From Deltaproteobacteria bacterium (GTDB lineage: Bacteria > Desulfobacterota > WTBG01): 5,169 nt of DNA. The stretch spans positions 1-5,169 of the forward strand of contig WTBG01000243.1 of assembly GCA_013139225.1 (NCBI GenBank), given 5' to 3'. This document shows positions 1-5,169 of the stretch, piece by piece (the first letter of the stretch is position 1; every line of letters starts with the position of its first letter). The notes beneath the pieces are model-generated. The model was not told the origin of the DNA and did not search any database. It saw nothing but the letters and a program-made list of their open reading frames with translations. Both the position numbers and the translations under genes were made by a program.

Positions 1-475
1 TGAGCCCCATCACACGTGGCTTTATCCCTGCTTTATTCATGAGCTTAATAGCTGCATCTCCAATAGGATGAAAATTGACCCCCACTTCTAAAAAAGAGTC
101 AAGGAAATCGATACAGCCCGGGAAATAGCCAATAGACCCTTTAGAATCTATCTCACCTGAAAAATCAGTTGGAATGCTGCTTTTCTCGGGAAATTTTATC
201 ATCAGTTGACTGATGAGATTAAAAACGGATTTGTGCGCGATGATATCTTGGTCAACATTACAGGCATTTCTCACTTCTCTCATAAAATCTAGGTACCCTA
301 CTCCCTGTGGACAGTATTGAGAGCATAGACCGCAGGTGAGACATGACCAGAGATCTATATCATCTTTAGCCAGGATTGCATTTTCGAGATCTCTCCTGGG
401 AGAATACTTTGTAACCAGCCTCTTGGGGCATATCCCGGTACAGAGCCCACACTGGTAACAGGTAAAAATACTCAT
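1..475 (-). CDS. HdrD-like iron-sulfur protein (HdrC-type ferredoxin domain fused to CCG domain), 3' end cut by window edge
   Basis: The frame opens with ATG at 475-473 and stays open for 158 codons to the left edge, so the C-terminal part is missing. Two complete [4Fe-4S] motifs are visible: C6, C9, C12, C16-Pro and C45, C48, C51, C55-Pro, the usual HdrC/GlpC-type N-terminal domain. At about residue 117 the sequence YFPGC begins, which resembles the start of a CCG (cysteine-rich, DUF224) domain as in HdrB, HdrD, GlpC and lactate-utilisation proteins. The inference is a fused HdrC-HdrB (HdrD-like) protein that carries electrons through its ferredoxin clusters to a CCG-bound cluster. The CC and CxxC parts of the CCG motif lie outside the window. 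Its start codon shares one base with the stop of the preceding short HdrA (TAATG), so the two are probably translationally coupled and may form a complex. The partner and acceptor are unknown; BamD-like and GlpC-like proteins are alternatives. Confidence 0.85.
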   Translation of the reverse strand, partial: MSIFTCYQCGLCTGICPKRLVTKYSPRRDLENAILAKDDIDLWSCLTCGLCSQYCPQGVGYLDFMREVRNACNVDQDIIAHKSVFNLISQLMIKFPEKSSIPTDFSGEIDSKGSIGYFPGCIDFLDSFLEVGVNFHPIGDAAIKLMNKAGIKPRVMGL

Positions 476-1485
476 TATGTCCTTTCACGTAAAAACTGAG
501 CTACACAAATAGCGCTCGCACTCGCCTCAGCAAGACAGCTGGGAATGTCTTTAAGTCCATTGGCAGTCCCTGCAATGAATACACCGCCAACCGCACTTCC
601 TACAGGAGCCTCCGCTACCTTGAAAAACCCTTGGTCTGAAAGGGGTATCTTGAACTGATCTGCCAATTTACCGGAGCTTGCTGAGGGTATCCCTCCAATA
701 GAGAGGACAACAAGCTCTGAGGAAAGCGTTTCTGTTTCTCCCGTAACTGTATTTTCTATATCCAGTGCGAGGGTTCTATCTTTCTCACTTATGCCCGATA
801 CGCGGGATCGAATGAACTGGACACCTTGTTCCCGTGCCTCAGTATAGAGATGCTCGTAAAGGTAGGGAGTGCGAATATCCATATACATGATTCTTACATC
901 AGATTGAGGATTAAGTTTCTTCAGTGCTAATGCCTCCTTTACTGCATAGGTGCAACAAAAGTAAGAACAATATCGATTGGTCTTTTGATCTCTGGAGCCT
1001 ACACACTGGAGGAAGGTAATGTTTTGTGGTTTTCCGCCGTCAGAGGGTCTTACCACCTTTTCTTCTTTCAACATTTCTTCAAGTTCAAAAGCGGTGATTA
1101 CGTCCTTTAAGCGACCATAACCGTATTCTTCGATGGAGGTTGGGTCAAAAGGATCAAACCCTGTAGCAAGAACTACGGCACCTACCTCAATGGTATTTTC
1201 CTCTCCTTTGAGACTAATGTTATATTTTAAGGGCTTTCCTTCAATCTTCTCGATCTCTGCATGTGTTTTAATATGAATATTGTCTTTGTCATCAAGCTGG
1301 CTTAGTTTTGATTTTAAGAGTTCGCCAGCAGACTCTTCCTTAGGGAAAAGCTTGCTCAAATTATTGAGCTTTCCTCCCAATTCCTCTTCTTTTTCAAGCA
1401 ATGTGACGGTGCAGCCTAATTGAGAGAGGTCGAGCGATGCCTGTATTCCCGTAATCCCTCCTCCGACTACCAAAACGCTATCCAT
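475..1485 (-). CDS. hdrA: Short HdrA-like (QmoA-like) FAD protein, copy 1, 336 aa
   Basis: This is a soluble flavoprotein of the HdrA/QmoA family. The N-terminus goes directly into a dinucleotide-binding fold with GGGITG at residues 8-13 and an acidic residue at the end of the second strand (E31), followed by ELGG. A second FAD-contact motif, ATGF, is at 107-110, and the C-terminal FAD motif GVFIAGTANG is at 301-310. The HdrA hallmark cysteines are present: C161 (LQCVGSRD), C173, C177 and C178 (YCSYFCC), and C317. In full-length HdrA this central region binds a [4Fe-4S] cluster near the flavin. At 336 residues it is about half the length of archaeal HdrA (roughly 650) and lacks both the N-terminal domain and the C-terminal two-cluster ferredoxin domain. 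ATG at 1485 lies 4 bases after the hdrB stop, with only a weak purine-rich GAG as ribosome site. It is paralogous to the gene at 3098-4114. Its role is inferred as the flavin electron-branching subunit for HdrBC or the HdrD-like protein. Confidence 0.92.
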   Translation of the reverse strand: MDSVLVVGGGITGIQASLDLSQLGCTVTLLEKEEELGGKLNNLSKLFPKEESAGELLKSKLSQLDDKDNIHIKTHAEIEKIEGKPLKYNISLKGEENTIEVGAVVLATGFDPFDPTSIEEYGYGRLKDVITAFELEEMLKEEKVVRPSDGGKPQNITFLQCVGSRDQKTNRYCSYFCCTYAVKEALALKKLNPQSDVRIMYMDIRTPYLYEHLYTEAREQGVQFIRSRVSGISEKDRTLALDIENTVTGETETLSSELVVLSIGGIPSASSGKLADQFKIPLSDQGFFKVAEAPVGSAVGGVFIAGTANGLKDIPSCLAEASASAICVAQFLRERT

Positions 1486-1489
1486 TATC

Positions 1490-2353
1490 TCAACTCACTT
1501 TTTGCAATAAGGTATTGGTTCGTATTTTATGCACGGTATCCAGGCCCAGTGATTTGGGATCAATCCCCAAAGCCAAACCAAGCAACTGGGTGTAAAAAAT
1601 TACAGGGGTACTTAACACCTTGTTAAACTTCCTCTTAGCCATAATCTGCCCTAAATCCAGTTGCCTGAAACATCCGGGGCAGTTGACTATAATAGCATCC
1701 ACATCACCTTTCTGCTCTACTGCTTTTACCGCGAAGGCATAAGAGGCATCCTGGTTATGAGGCATGAGAAGTGACCCGCAGCAATGCTCGAACCCTTGAG
1801 GAGGAACCACCTTTGCTTTCGTTGCGCTTACCATCTCCTCCAGCTTTTGGGGATATGCTGCCTTATCATAGTGGAGTACATCGGTTGGTTTCAAAATGTG
1901 GCAGCCATGATGGCAGCCAATCTTGATTGTGTCCAGGTCTACCTTGATTCTCTTTTGAATTTCATCTACCCCAACCTTATCGTAGAGTATTTGATGGAAA
2001 TGATATACTTTTGTCTTACCCTGTACATTAAGACCGATCTCTTTCAGGATGCGGTTGACCTTTTCCCTTGTGTCCTCCTCCTCAAGCTGATGAGCAGCTT
2101 TGCTCAGGGTGCCAAAACAGCCGTTACAAAGAGCAATAATGTCCACCCCTTTAGCTTCTGCCAGTGCGATATTTCTGGCAGCGAAAGTGAGCATGGAAAA
2201 ACCATCGAGAGGAGCAGCTAGTACTCCACAGCAACCGAAATCGTCAATGTCTATAAAAGAAATATCCAGCGCCTTCATCACCGCCCTGGCGGAGACCTCA
2301 TAGTTAGGTGCCTGAAGGGGAATCACGCATCCTGGATAAAAGGTATAGCTCAT
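1490..2353 (-). CDS. hdrB: HdrB, CCG-domain heterodisulfide reductase subunit B, 287 aa
   Basis: HdrB is the catalytic-type subunit of Hdr complexes; in methanogens its two CCG motifs bind non-cubane [4Fe-4S] clusters that cleave the CoM-S-S-CoB disulfide. Both motifs are complete here. The first is C9, C41-C42, C76 and C79; the second is C147 (with C151 in GCHHGC), C191-C192, C225 and C228. The length of 287 residues is normal for HdrB, and there is no membrane segment or signal peptide. ATG at 2353 follows the hdrC stop without a gap (TAAATG), and an AGGGA ribosome-site-like sequence lies in the end of hdrC, which indicates coupled translation and the usual hdrC-hdrB pairing. A bacterium would not be expected to use CoM-S-S-CoB, so the true acceptor is probably another disulfide, thiol or protein; it cannot be told from sequence. 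The family call is firm and the substrate is unknown. Confidence 0.95.
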   Translation of the reverse strand: MSYTFYPGCVIPLQAPNYEVSARAVMKALDISFIDIDDFGCCGVLAAPLDGFSMLTFAARNIALAEAKGVDIIALCNGCFGTLSKAAHQLEEEDTREKVNRILKEIGLNVQGKTKVYHFHQILYDKVGVDEIQKRIKVDLDTIKIGCHHGCHILKPTDVLHYDKAAYPQKLEEMVSATKAKVVPPQGFEHCCGSLLMPHNQDASYAFAVKAVEQKGDVDAIIVNCPGCFRQLDLGQIMAKRKFNKVLSTPVIFYTQLLGLALGIDPKSLGLDTVHKIRTNTLLQKVS

Positions 2354-2812
2354 TTATAATCCCTTGCTTAAACCGGTTAACTCGGCAATCTTCTTATAAT
2401 CTTCAGAGACATTATCTTTTAGCTCTGGCAAACCAAGGGCTTTCCTCTGTTTTCTGGCAATGCTGGTAATTTCACTGTTGCGCCCGCATTTTAGAACAAT
2501 CCTGTTCATCTCTTTAATAGATTCTGGTGCAAGCCCTTTTTTAAAGGCGCTGTTGGTGGCAGCTTGAACAAGATAAATGGGCTTCACCTTCTGTGGACAC
2601 CTCTCGTAGCAGACATAGCAGGTGGTACAATACCAGAGCGACTTGTCAGAAAGATCAATTTCACCATCTATAATGTCTTTTACGATTTGTCGCACGTTAT
2701 ATTCCGGCAAATAGCGATGCACAGGACAACCCCCTGTGCATGTACCGCACTGATAACAGGCATACACATTGTCTGTCCCATAGTAGTCTTTCAGTTCAGG
2801 ACGAAGATCCAT
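2354..2812 (-). CDS. hdrC: HdrC, two-[4Fe-4S] ferredoxin-like subunit C, 152 aa
   Basis: HdrC is a small cytoplasmic iron-sulfur protein that relays electrons from HdrA flavin and clusters to HdrB. Two CxxCxxCxxxCP motifs are visible: C19, C22, C25, C29 and C62, C65, C68, C72. They are separated by a helical linker of about 30 residues, and a mostly helical tail of about 80 residues follows, as is usual for the family. The length of 152 residues is also within the normal range. ATG at 2812 is preceded by an AGGGGA ribosome site about 10 bases upstream, which supports this start. It is the first gene after the 285-base gap and so begins the hdrC-hdrB-hdrA-hdrD-like block. No convincing promoter could be recognised, so it may be transcribed from its own weak promoter in the gap or by read-through from the genes at 3098-5169. 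Confidence 0.95.
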   Translation of the reverse strand: MDLRPELKDYYGTDNVYACYQCGTCTGGCPVHRYLPEYNVRQIVKDIIDGEIDLSDKSLWYCTTCYVCYERCPQKVKPIYLVQAATNSAFKKGLAPESIKEMNRIVLKCGRNSEITSIARKQRKALGLPELKDNVSEDYKKIAELTGLSKGL

Positions 2813-3097
2813 ACTTATTTTTCCCCTATTTCATGTTTTAGCTGAAAGCTTGAATTCATAAGCCTTTGATAGTCTGAAGTATTGAAATCCTAAATTCGAA
2901 TATCGAAACCCGAAACAAATTCAAAATTCGAATCTCAAATGTTCAAAACTTTTGTTTTCTCACCATTTGAATTTTGGTCATTCGGATTTGTTTCGTGCTT
3001 CGTGCTTTAAGATTTCGTATTTTTAAATCTAATACATCTACCGTTGCTTCATATTCCACATCCAACTTTTCAACCTCTATACGAAAGAACCCTCTTT
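2813..3097. other. Intergenic gap separating the two gene blocks
   Basis: This 285-base stretch is the only real gap in the window. It is markedly AT-rich compared with the flanking genes and is mostly occupied by the foldback repeat listed separately at 2884-3016. The hdrC ribosome site lies at its left end. I looked for a minus-strand sigma-70 promoter ahead of hdrC and found only poor matches, such as TTGAAT spaced 16 bases from TATTCG, which are not worth calling. No GC-rich hairpin followed by a T run, as expected of an intrinsic terminator, is seen after the stop at 3098. No convincing gene is present. Confidence 0.7.
2884..3016. repeat. AT-rich imperfect palindromic (foldback) intergenic repeat
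   Basis: Three pairs of segments are nested as arms of one long imperfect hairpin. Bases 2884-2894 pair with 3006-3016 at 10 of 11 positions. Bases 2904-2920 pair with 2986-3002 at 15 of 17, including ten uninterrupted pairs (CGAAACAAAT with ATTTGTTTCG). Bases 2921-2933 pair with 2965-2977 at 11 of 13. The loop is about 31 bases (2934-2964), and unequal bulges separate the arms. The right arm also holds a tandem heptamer, CGTGCTT twice, at 2994-3007, and TTCGAAT occurs twice in the left arm (2895-2901 and 2927-2933). From memory, similar AT-rich foldback elements with TTCGAATTT-type words are dispersed between genes in some Desulfobacterota genomes. Its copy number cannot be seen here. It may be a non-autonomous mobile element or an RNA hairpin between the two gene blocks. 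Confidence 0.65.
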
Positions 3098-4114
3098 TCA
3101 CTCCCTGAGTAAAATGGCTGCCTGAGCTGCTGCAGCCGATCCTTCTGCAAGACAGGAGGATATGTCTTTAGGCCCACTGGCAGAACCCGCAATAAATACA
3201 CCTTTGACCTTAGTAAATACGGGTGATTGTTCGCATTTGAAAAAACCGGATTCTTCACAGTCGATCTTTAATGAGGATGCCAGCGAGTCGGTTCCGTCAG
3301 GAGGTGATGCTCCTATGGAAAGGACTACCATTTCCGTATTTAAGAAACGCAGCTTTCCATCAAGAGTATCCTCAAACTGGATAGTTAAATGCTCGCTTCC
3401 CTCACCTGCTCGTATTTTGGCTGGTTTGCTTCTGTAAAATTTGACACCACGCCTTCTGGCTTCTTCATAATTAAGTTCTGCGCAAAAGGGTGTACGAATA
3501 TCCATGTAGAGGATATTAAGCATACATTGAGGATATTTTTCCTTTATGACGGTAGCCAGATGAACAGCGTACATACAGCAGAAATAGGAACAGTATGTAT
3601 GGGTATGCAGATCCCTTGAGCCAATGCACTGGATGAAGGTAAGGGAAGCTGGTTCTTTTCCATTTGAGTTTCTCAAGAGTTTCCCATCTTTAATCATCCG
3701 GGCGAGGTTAAGCGCCGTTATTACATCCTCATATTTCCCAAAGCCATAGTGTTTCATCTCAGCAGGATCAAACGGCATAAAACCTGTTGCTACAATAATT
3801 GAACTACTCTTTACTTCTCGTGTTCCTTTAGAGGTTTTAAGAGAAGCCTTAAAGTCAGGGCTTTCTCCTGTTATGGATGAGAGCTCTGCGCCTGTAAGGA
3901 TGGTTGTCTTTTGAGACGATCTGATCTCTTTTACCTTGTTTTCAATAAGGTCAGAGGCCTGCTTTCCTTCAGGAAAAGTGGAGCCTAACGATTTTAGATT
4001 TCCGCCCAGCTCTTTTTCCCTTTCTACCAGGGTTGTCTCTATGCCCAGTTGAGAAAGGTTGAAAACAGCCTGAATACCGGTTATGCCACCACCCAAAATG
4101 AGTACACTACCCAA
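3098..4114 (-). CDS. hdrA: Short HdrA-like (QmoA-like) FAD protein, copy 2, 338 aa, TTG start
   Basis: This is a second short HdrA-family flavoprotein, aligning end to end with the copy at 475-1485 at a little under half identity by eye. It has GGGITG at residues 8-13, E31 and ELGG for FAD binding, ATGF at 109-112, and the C-terminal FAD motif GVFIAGSASG at 305-314. The HdrA cysteine pattern is kept: C163 (IQCIGSRD), C175, C179 and C180 (YCSYFCC), and C321. Like its paralogue it starts at the Rossmann motif and lacks the N-terminal and C-terminal ferredoxin domains of full-length HdrA. The start is TTG at 4114-4112, chosen because GGAAGGAG lies 9 bases upstream and the N-terminus then matches the ATG start of the paralogue residue for residue (MDSVLVVGGG against MGSVLILGGG). 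It overlaps the mvhD stop by 8 bases, implying coupling. It probably exchanges electrons with the MvhD protein and the larger HdrA just upstream; this is inference. Confidence 0.92.
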   Translation of the reverse strand: MGSVLILGGGITGIQAVFNLSQLGIETTLVEREKELGGNLKSLGSTFPEGKQASDLIENKVKEIRSSQKTTILTGAELSSITGESPDFKASLKTSKGTREVKSSSIIVATGFMPFDPAEMKHYGFGKYEDVITALNLARMIKDGKLLRNSNGKEPASLTFIQCIGSRDLHTHTYCSYFCCMYAVHLATVIKEKYPQCMLNILYMDIRTPFCAELNYEEARRRGVKFYRSKPAKIRAGEGSEHLTIQFEDTLDGKLRFLNTEMVVLSIGASPPDGTDSLASSLKIDCEESGFFKCEQSPVFTKVKGVFIAGSASGPKDISSCLAEGSAAAAQAAILLRE

Positions 4115-4541
4115 TGGCTTTTGCTCCTTCCGTGTCCAGAGGTCCTAATACCTTAAGTTCTTCAGTAAACTCTCTCATTACGTCTGCAAACTTGGCACCC
4201 TCTGATGCAGAGATCCATTCCAGTCTGAATCTTTTTCGATCAACCCCCATATTTTCTAAAAAAGCGGTTGCCTTACCCAGTCTTTTTTCTGCATTGTAAT
4301 TACCATCCTGGTAATGACATTCACCCAGGTGTCACCCTGCCACCAGAACTCCATCTGCGCCATCAAGAAAGGCACGCAGAATCATGGCAGGATCGATGCG
4401 ACTTGAGCACATAACACGGATGATCCTGGCAGTGGGAGGATACTGCATTCGGCTGACTCCTGCCAGATCGGCACCTGCATAACTGCACCAGTTGCAGCAA
4501 AAGGCGACAATACGAGGATTAAAAGGTTGATGTTCATTCAT
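4107..4541 (-). CDS. mvhD: MvhD-family electron-transfer protein with in-frame UGA (selenocysteine 70), 144 aa
   Basis: MvhD is the [2Fe-2S] subunit linking hydrogenase or other oxidoreductases to HdrA. The frame runs from ATG at 4541 to TAG at 4107-4109, interrupted only by TGA at 4334-4332. Read through, residues 66-81 give VLVAG-U-HLGECHYQDGN. This matches the MvhD motif GCHxGxCHYxxGN with selenocysteine in place of the first cysteine. Other family cysteines are C15, C16 and C19 (CCNWC), C45 (RVMCSSR) and C75. The 144-residue length is normal for MvhD, while the 69-residue reading would lack half the domain. A SECIS-like hairpin starts 12 bases after the UGA. ATG is preceded by GGAG 10 bases upstream and overlaps the end of the upstream hdrA by 8 bases; the TTG start of the next gene overlaps its stop. 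Selenocysteine forms are known in VhuD and in BamF of the class II benzoyl-CoA reductase complex. A nonsense mutation is unlikely, because the frame stays intact and conserved beyond the TGA. Confidence 0.93.
4124..4131 (-). promoter_or_regulatory. Strong ribosome binding site deciding the TTG start of short hdrA copy 2
   Basis: GGAAGGAG lies within the last codons of mvhD and ends 9 bases before TTG at 4114-4112. No ATG or GTG in the hdrA frame is near this site. TTG initiation is the only choice that keeps the complete Rossmann start matching the paralogue. The overlap means that read-through of the upstream UGA may affect translation of this gene. Confidence 0.8.
4295..4319 (-). promoter_or_regulatory. 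Bacterial-type SECIS hairpin in the mvhD coding sequence
   Basis: In the mRNA an uninterrupted 6-base-pair stem AUUACC/GGUAAU closes a 5-base loop AGGAU. Below it a single C-U mismatch is followed by three more pairs (UGU/ACA), giving 9 pairs in all. The hairpin starts 12 bases after the UGA, and 22 bases separate the UGA from the apical loop. A G is the second loop base. These match the general description of bacterial SECIS elements: inside the reading frame, apical loop roughly 16-37 bases downstream of UGA, and a G among the first two loop bases. The stem also encodes conserved residues of the family (HYQDGN), so part of the sequence is constrained by protein. Confidence 0.82.
4332..4334 (-). 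other. In-frame UGA recoded as selenocysteine (residue 70 of MvhD)
   Basis: The TGA sits exactly where MvhD proteins have the first cysteine of their GCHxGxCHY motif. Seventy-four further sense codons follow in the same frame before the TAG. The base after the codon is C. Incorporation would need SelA, SelB, SelD and tRNA-Sec elsewhere in the genome; none is in this window. Confidence 0.9.
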
Positions 4542-5169
4542 TGGATGCTTTCTCCATCTTAATGCTGGCTTGATCGATCATTGCTTCTATTTGCCCGGTG
4601 GTAAAATGAAGGGGAGAGATTGCTCCCAAAGGGCAGGTTGCAGCGCATGAACCACAGCCCTTACAAGAAGCTGGATTAATGACAGCCTTTCGGGCATTAA
4701 ACTCTATAGTTTCCAGCAGGGTCTTTCGATCTTCAAGACTGATTGCGTTGTAGGGACAGACCTCTACACAGAGGCCGCACCCTTTGCAGCGAGTTTCATC
4801 CACCACAGAGATATTTGCCTCTGCTTCTACCACCCCTTTGGCAAGGAGGATTCCCGCCCGTGACCCGACTGCATTCGCCTGAGAAATGGTCTCCTCAATA
4901 TGTTTGGGATAGTGAGCCATTCCGCAAAGAAAGACCCCATCAGTGGAAAAATCAACCGGTCTCAGTTTAACATGTGCCTCAAGAAAGAAGTTTTCTTTGG
5001 TTAAGGGAACTTTAAAAAGCTGAGCAACCTCTTTGTTGCTTTCCGCCGGTACGGTGGCAACAGAGAGCACCAGAAGGTCTGTGTCTATGGAGAGATTAGC
5101 TCCCAAGAAAGGATCATTGGCGATAACCACTAAGCTGTCCTCTTCCTCCCCTTTTACAAATTTTACCTC
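4534..5169 (-). CDS. hdrA: HdrA C-terminal part with two [4Fe-4S] ferredoxin motifs, 5' end cut by window edge
   Basis: The frame is open from the right edge to TGA at 4534-4536, giving 211 residues. A GTG at 5130 lies inside the domain and is not the true start. The visible part begins in the C-terminal half of the FAD-binding domain (LLVLSVATVP, then GVFLCGMAHYPKHIEETI, the HdrA-type C-terminal FAD motif). A two-cluster ferredoxin domain follows, with C128, C131, C134, C138 and C169, C172, C175, C179 counted from the edge, each set as CxxCxxCxxxCP. This is the arrangement of full-length HdrA or of BamE/QmoB-type relatives, in which the ferredoxin clusters exchange electrons with the central flavin. 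A short helical tail ends the protein. It overlaps mvhD by 8 bases, the classical hdrA-mvhD association. Its total length and N-terminal domains are unknown from this window. Confidence 0.92.
   Translation of the reverse strand, partial: EVKFVKGEEEDSLVVIANDPFLGANLSIDTDLLVLSVATVPAESNKEVAQLFKVPLTKENFFLEAHVKLRPVDFSTDGVFLCGMAHYPKHIEETISQANAVGSRAGILLAKGVVEAEANISVVDETRCKGCGLCVEVCPYNAISLEDRKTLLETIEFNARKAVINPASCKGCGSCAATCPLGAISPLHFTTGQIEAMIDQASIKMEKASNE

Noticed and set aside
1784..2221. 145-residue plus-strand open frame
   Set aside because: It lies wholly antisense to hdrB, which has complete catalytic motifs. The translation shows no coherent family features, so it is a shadow frame.
2813..2905. 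Sigma-70 promoter upstream of hdrC
   Set aside because: Only weak matches such as TTGAAT with TATTCG were seen, in AT-rich repeat sequence where chance matches are common.
3017..3097. Intrinsic terminator after the short hdrA at 3098
   Set aside because: No GC-rich stem followed by a U run is present on the minus strand; only the AT-rich foldback further downstream could act, and this is not shown.
2943..3101. Possible 52-residue minus-strand ORF starting at GTG overlapping the short hdrA stop
   Set aside because: It lacks a well-placed ribosome site, and its C-terminal half is simply translated foldback repeat. No recognisable domain is present.
4332..4541. A 69-residue MvhD fragment ending at TGA, or a pseudogene by nonsense mutation
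   Set aside because: The frame continues for 74 more conserved codons to TAG at 4107, the TGA replaces a motif cysteine exactly, and a SECIS-like hairpin follows. Recoding explains all of this better than decay.
4743..4970. 75-residue plus-strand open frame
   Set aside because: It is antisense to the HdrA ferredoxin domain with its intact cysteine motifs; the translation has no recognisable features.
4534..5130. Treating GTG at 5130 as the true start of a 198-residue ferredoxin protein
   Set aside because: The frame is open through to the window edge, and the GTG would start in the middle of the FAD-binding fold. It is better read as the C-terminal part of a longer HdrA.

Overview
All genes in this window lie on the minus strand, so transcription runs from high to low coordinates. 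Every recognisable gene encodes a subunit related to heterodisulfide reductase (Hdr) or to the MvhD electron-transfer protein. No substrate-specific enzyme, transporter, regulator, RNA gene or mobile-element gene is visible. The host looks like an anaerobic bacterium. Shine-Dalgarno sequences are clear, and an in-frame UGA is followed at once by a bacterial-type SECIS hairpin (archaeal SECIS elements usually lie in the 3' UTR). Soluble Hdr sets with selenocysteine MvhD-like proteins are known from sulfate-reducing and syntrophic or aromatic-degrading Desulfobacterota, so that group is the best guess. It is an inference, because no taxonomic marker gene is present.

Layout in transcription order. 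(1) 5169-4534: C-terminal part of an HdrA with two [4Fe-4S] ferredoxin motifs, running off the right edge. (2) 4541-4107: an MvhD-family protein of 144 residues with an in-frame TGA at 4334-4332, read here as selenocysteine 70; a conventional gene caller would stop it at residue 69. (3) 4114-3098: a short HdrA-like flavoprotein starting at TTG. Genes 1 to 3 overlap one another by 8 bases. (4) 3097-2813: a 285-base gap that is mostly an AT-rich imperfect foldback repeat. (5) 2812-2354: HdrC. (6) 2353-1490: HdrB with both CCG cysteine motifs complete. (7) 1485-475: a second short HdrA-like flavoprotein, paralogous to gene 3. (8) 475-1: the N-terminal part of a fused HdrC/HdrB-type (HdrD-like) iron-sulfur protein, running off the left edge. 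Genes 5 to 8 are spaced by 0 bases, 4 bases and a 1-base overlap.

How they may work together: MvhD-type proteins pass electrons into HdrA, whose flavin is the branching or bifurcation point in characterised Hdr complexes. Ferredoxin domains and HdrC carry electrons by iron-sulfur clusters, and HdrB or HdrD-type CCG proteins hold the terminal cofactors that reduce a disulfide-like or other acceptor. The window therefore encodes parts of one or two cytoplasmic, probably flavin-based, electron-transfer assemblies. The unusual points are two short HdrA paralogues lacking ferredoxin domains, two different CCG-type modules, and the selenocysteine MvhD. The HdrA plus Sec-MvhD pair resembles BamE-BamF of class II benzoyl-CoA reductase complexes as well as general Hdr-Mvh sets. 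The donor and acceptor cannot be read from this window.
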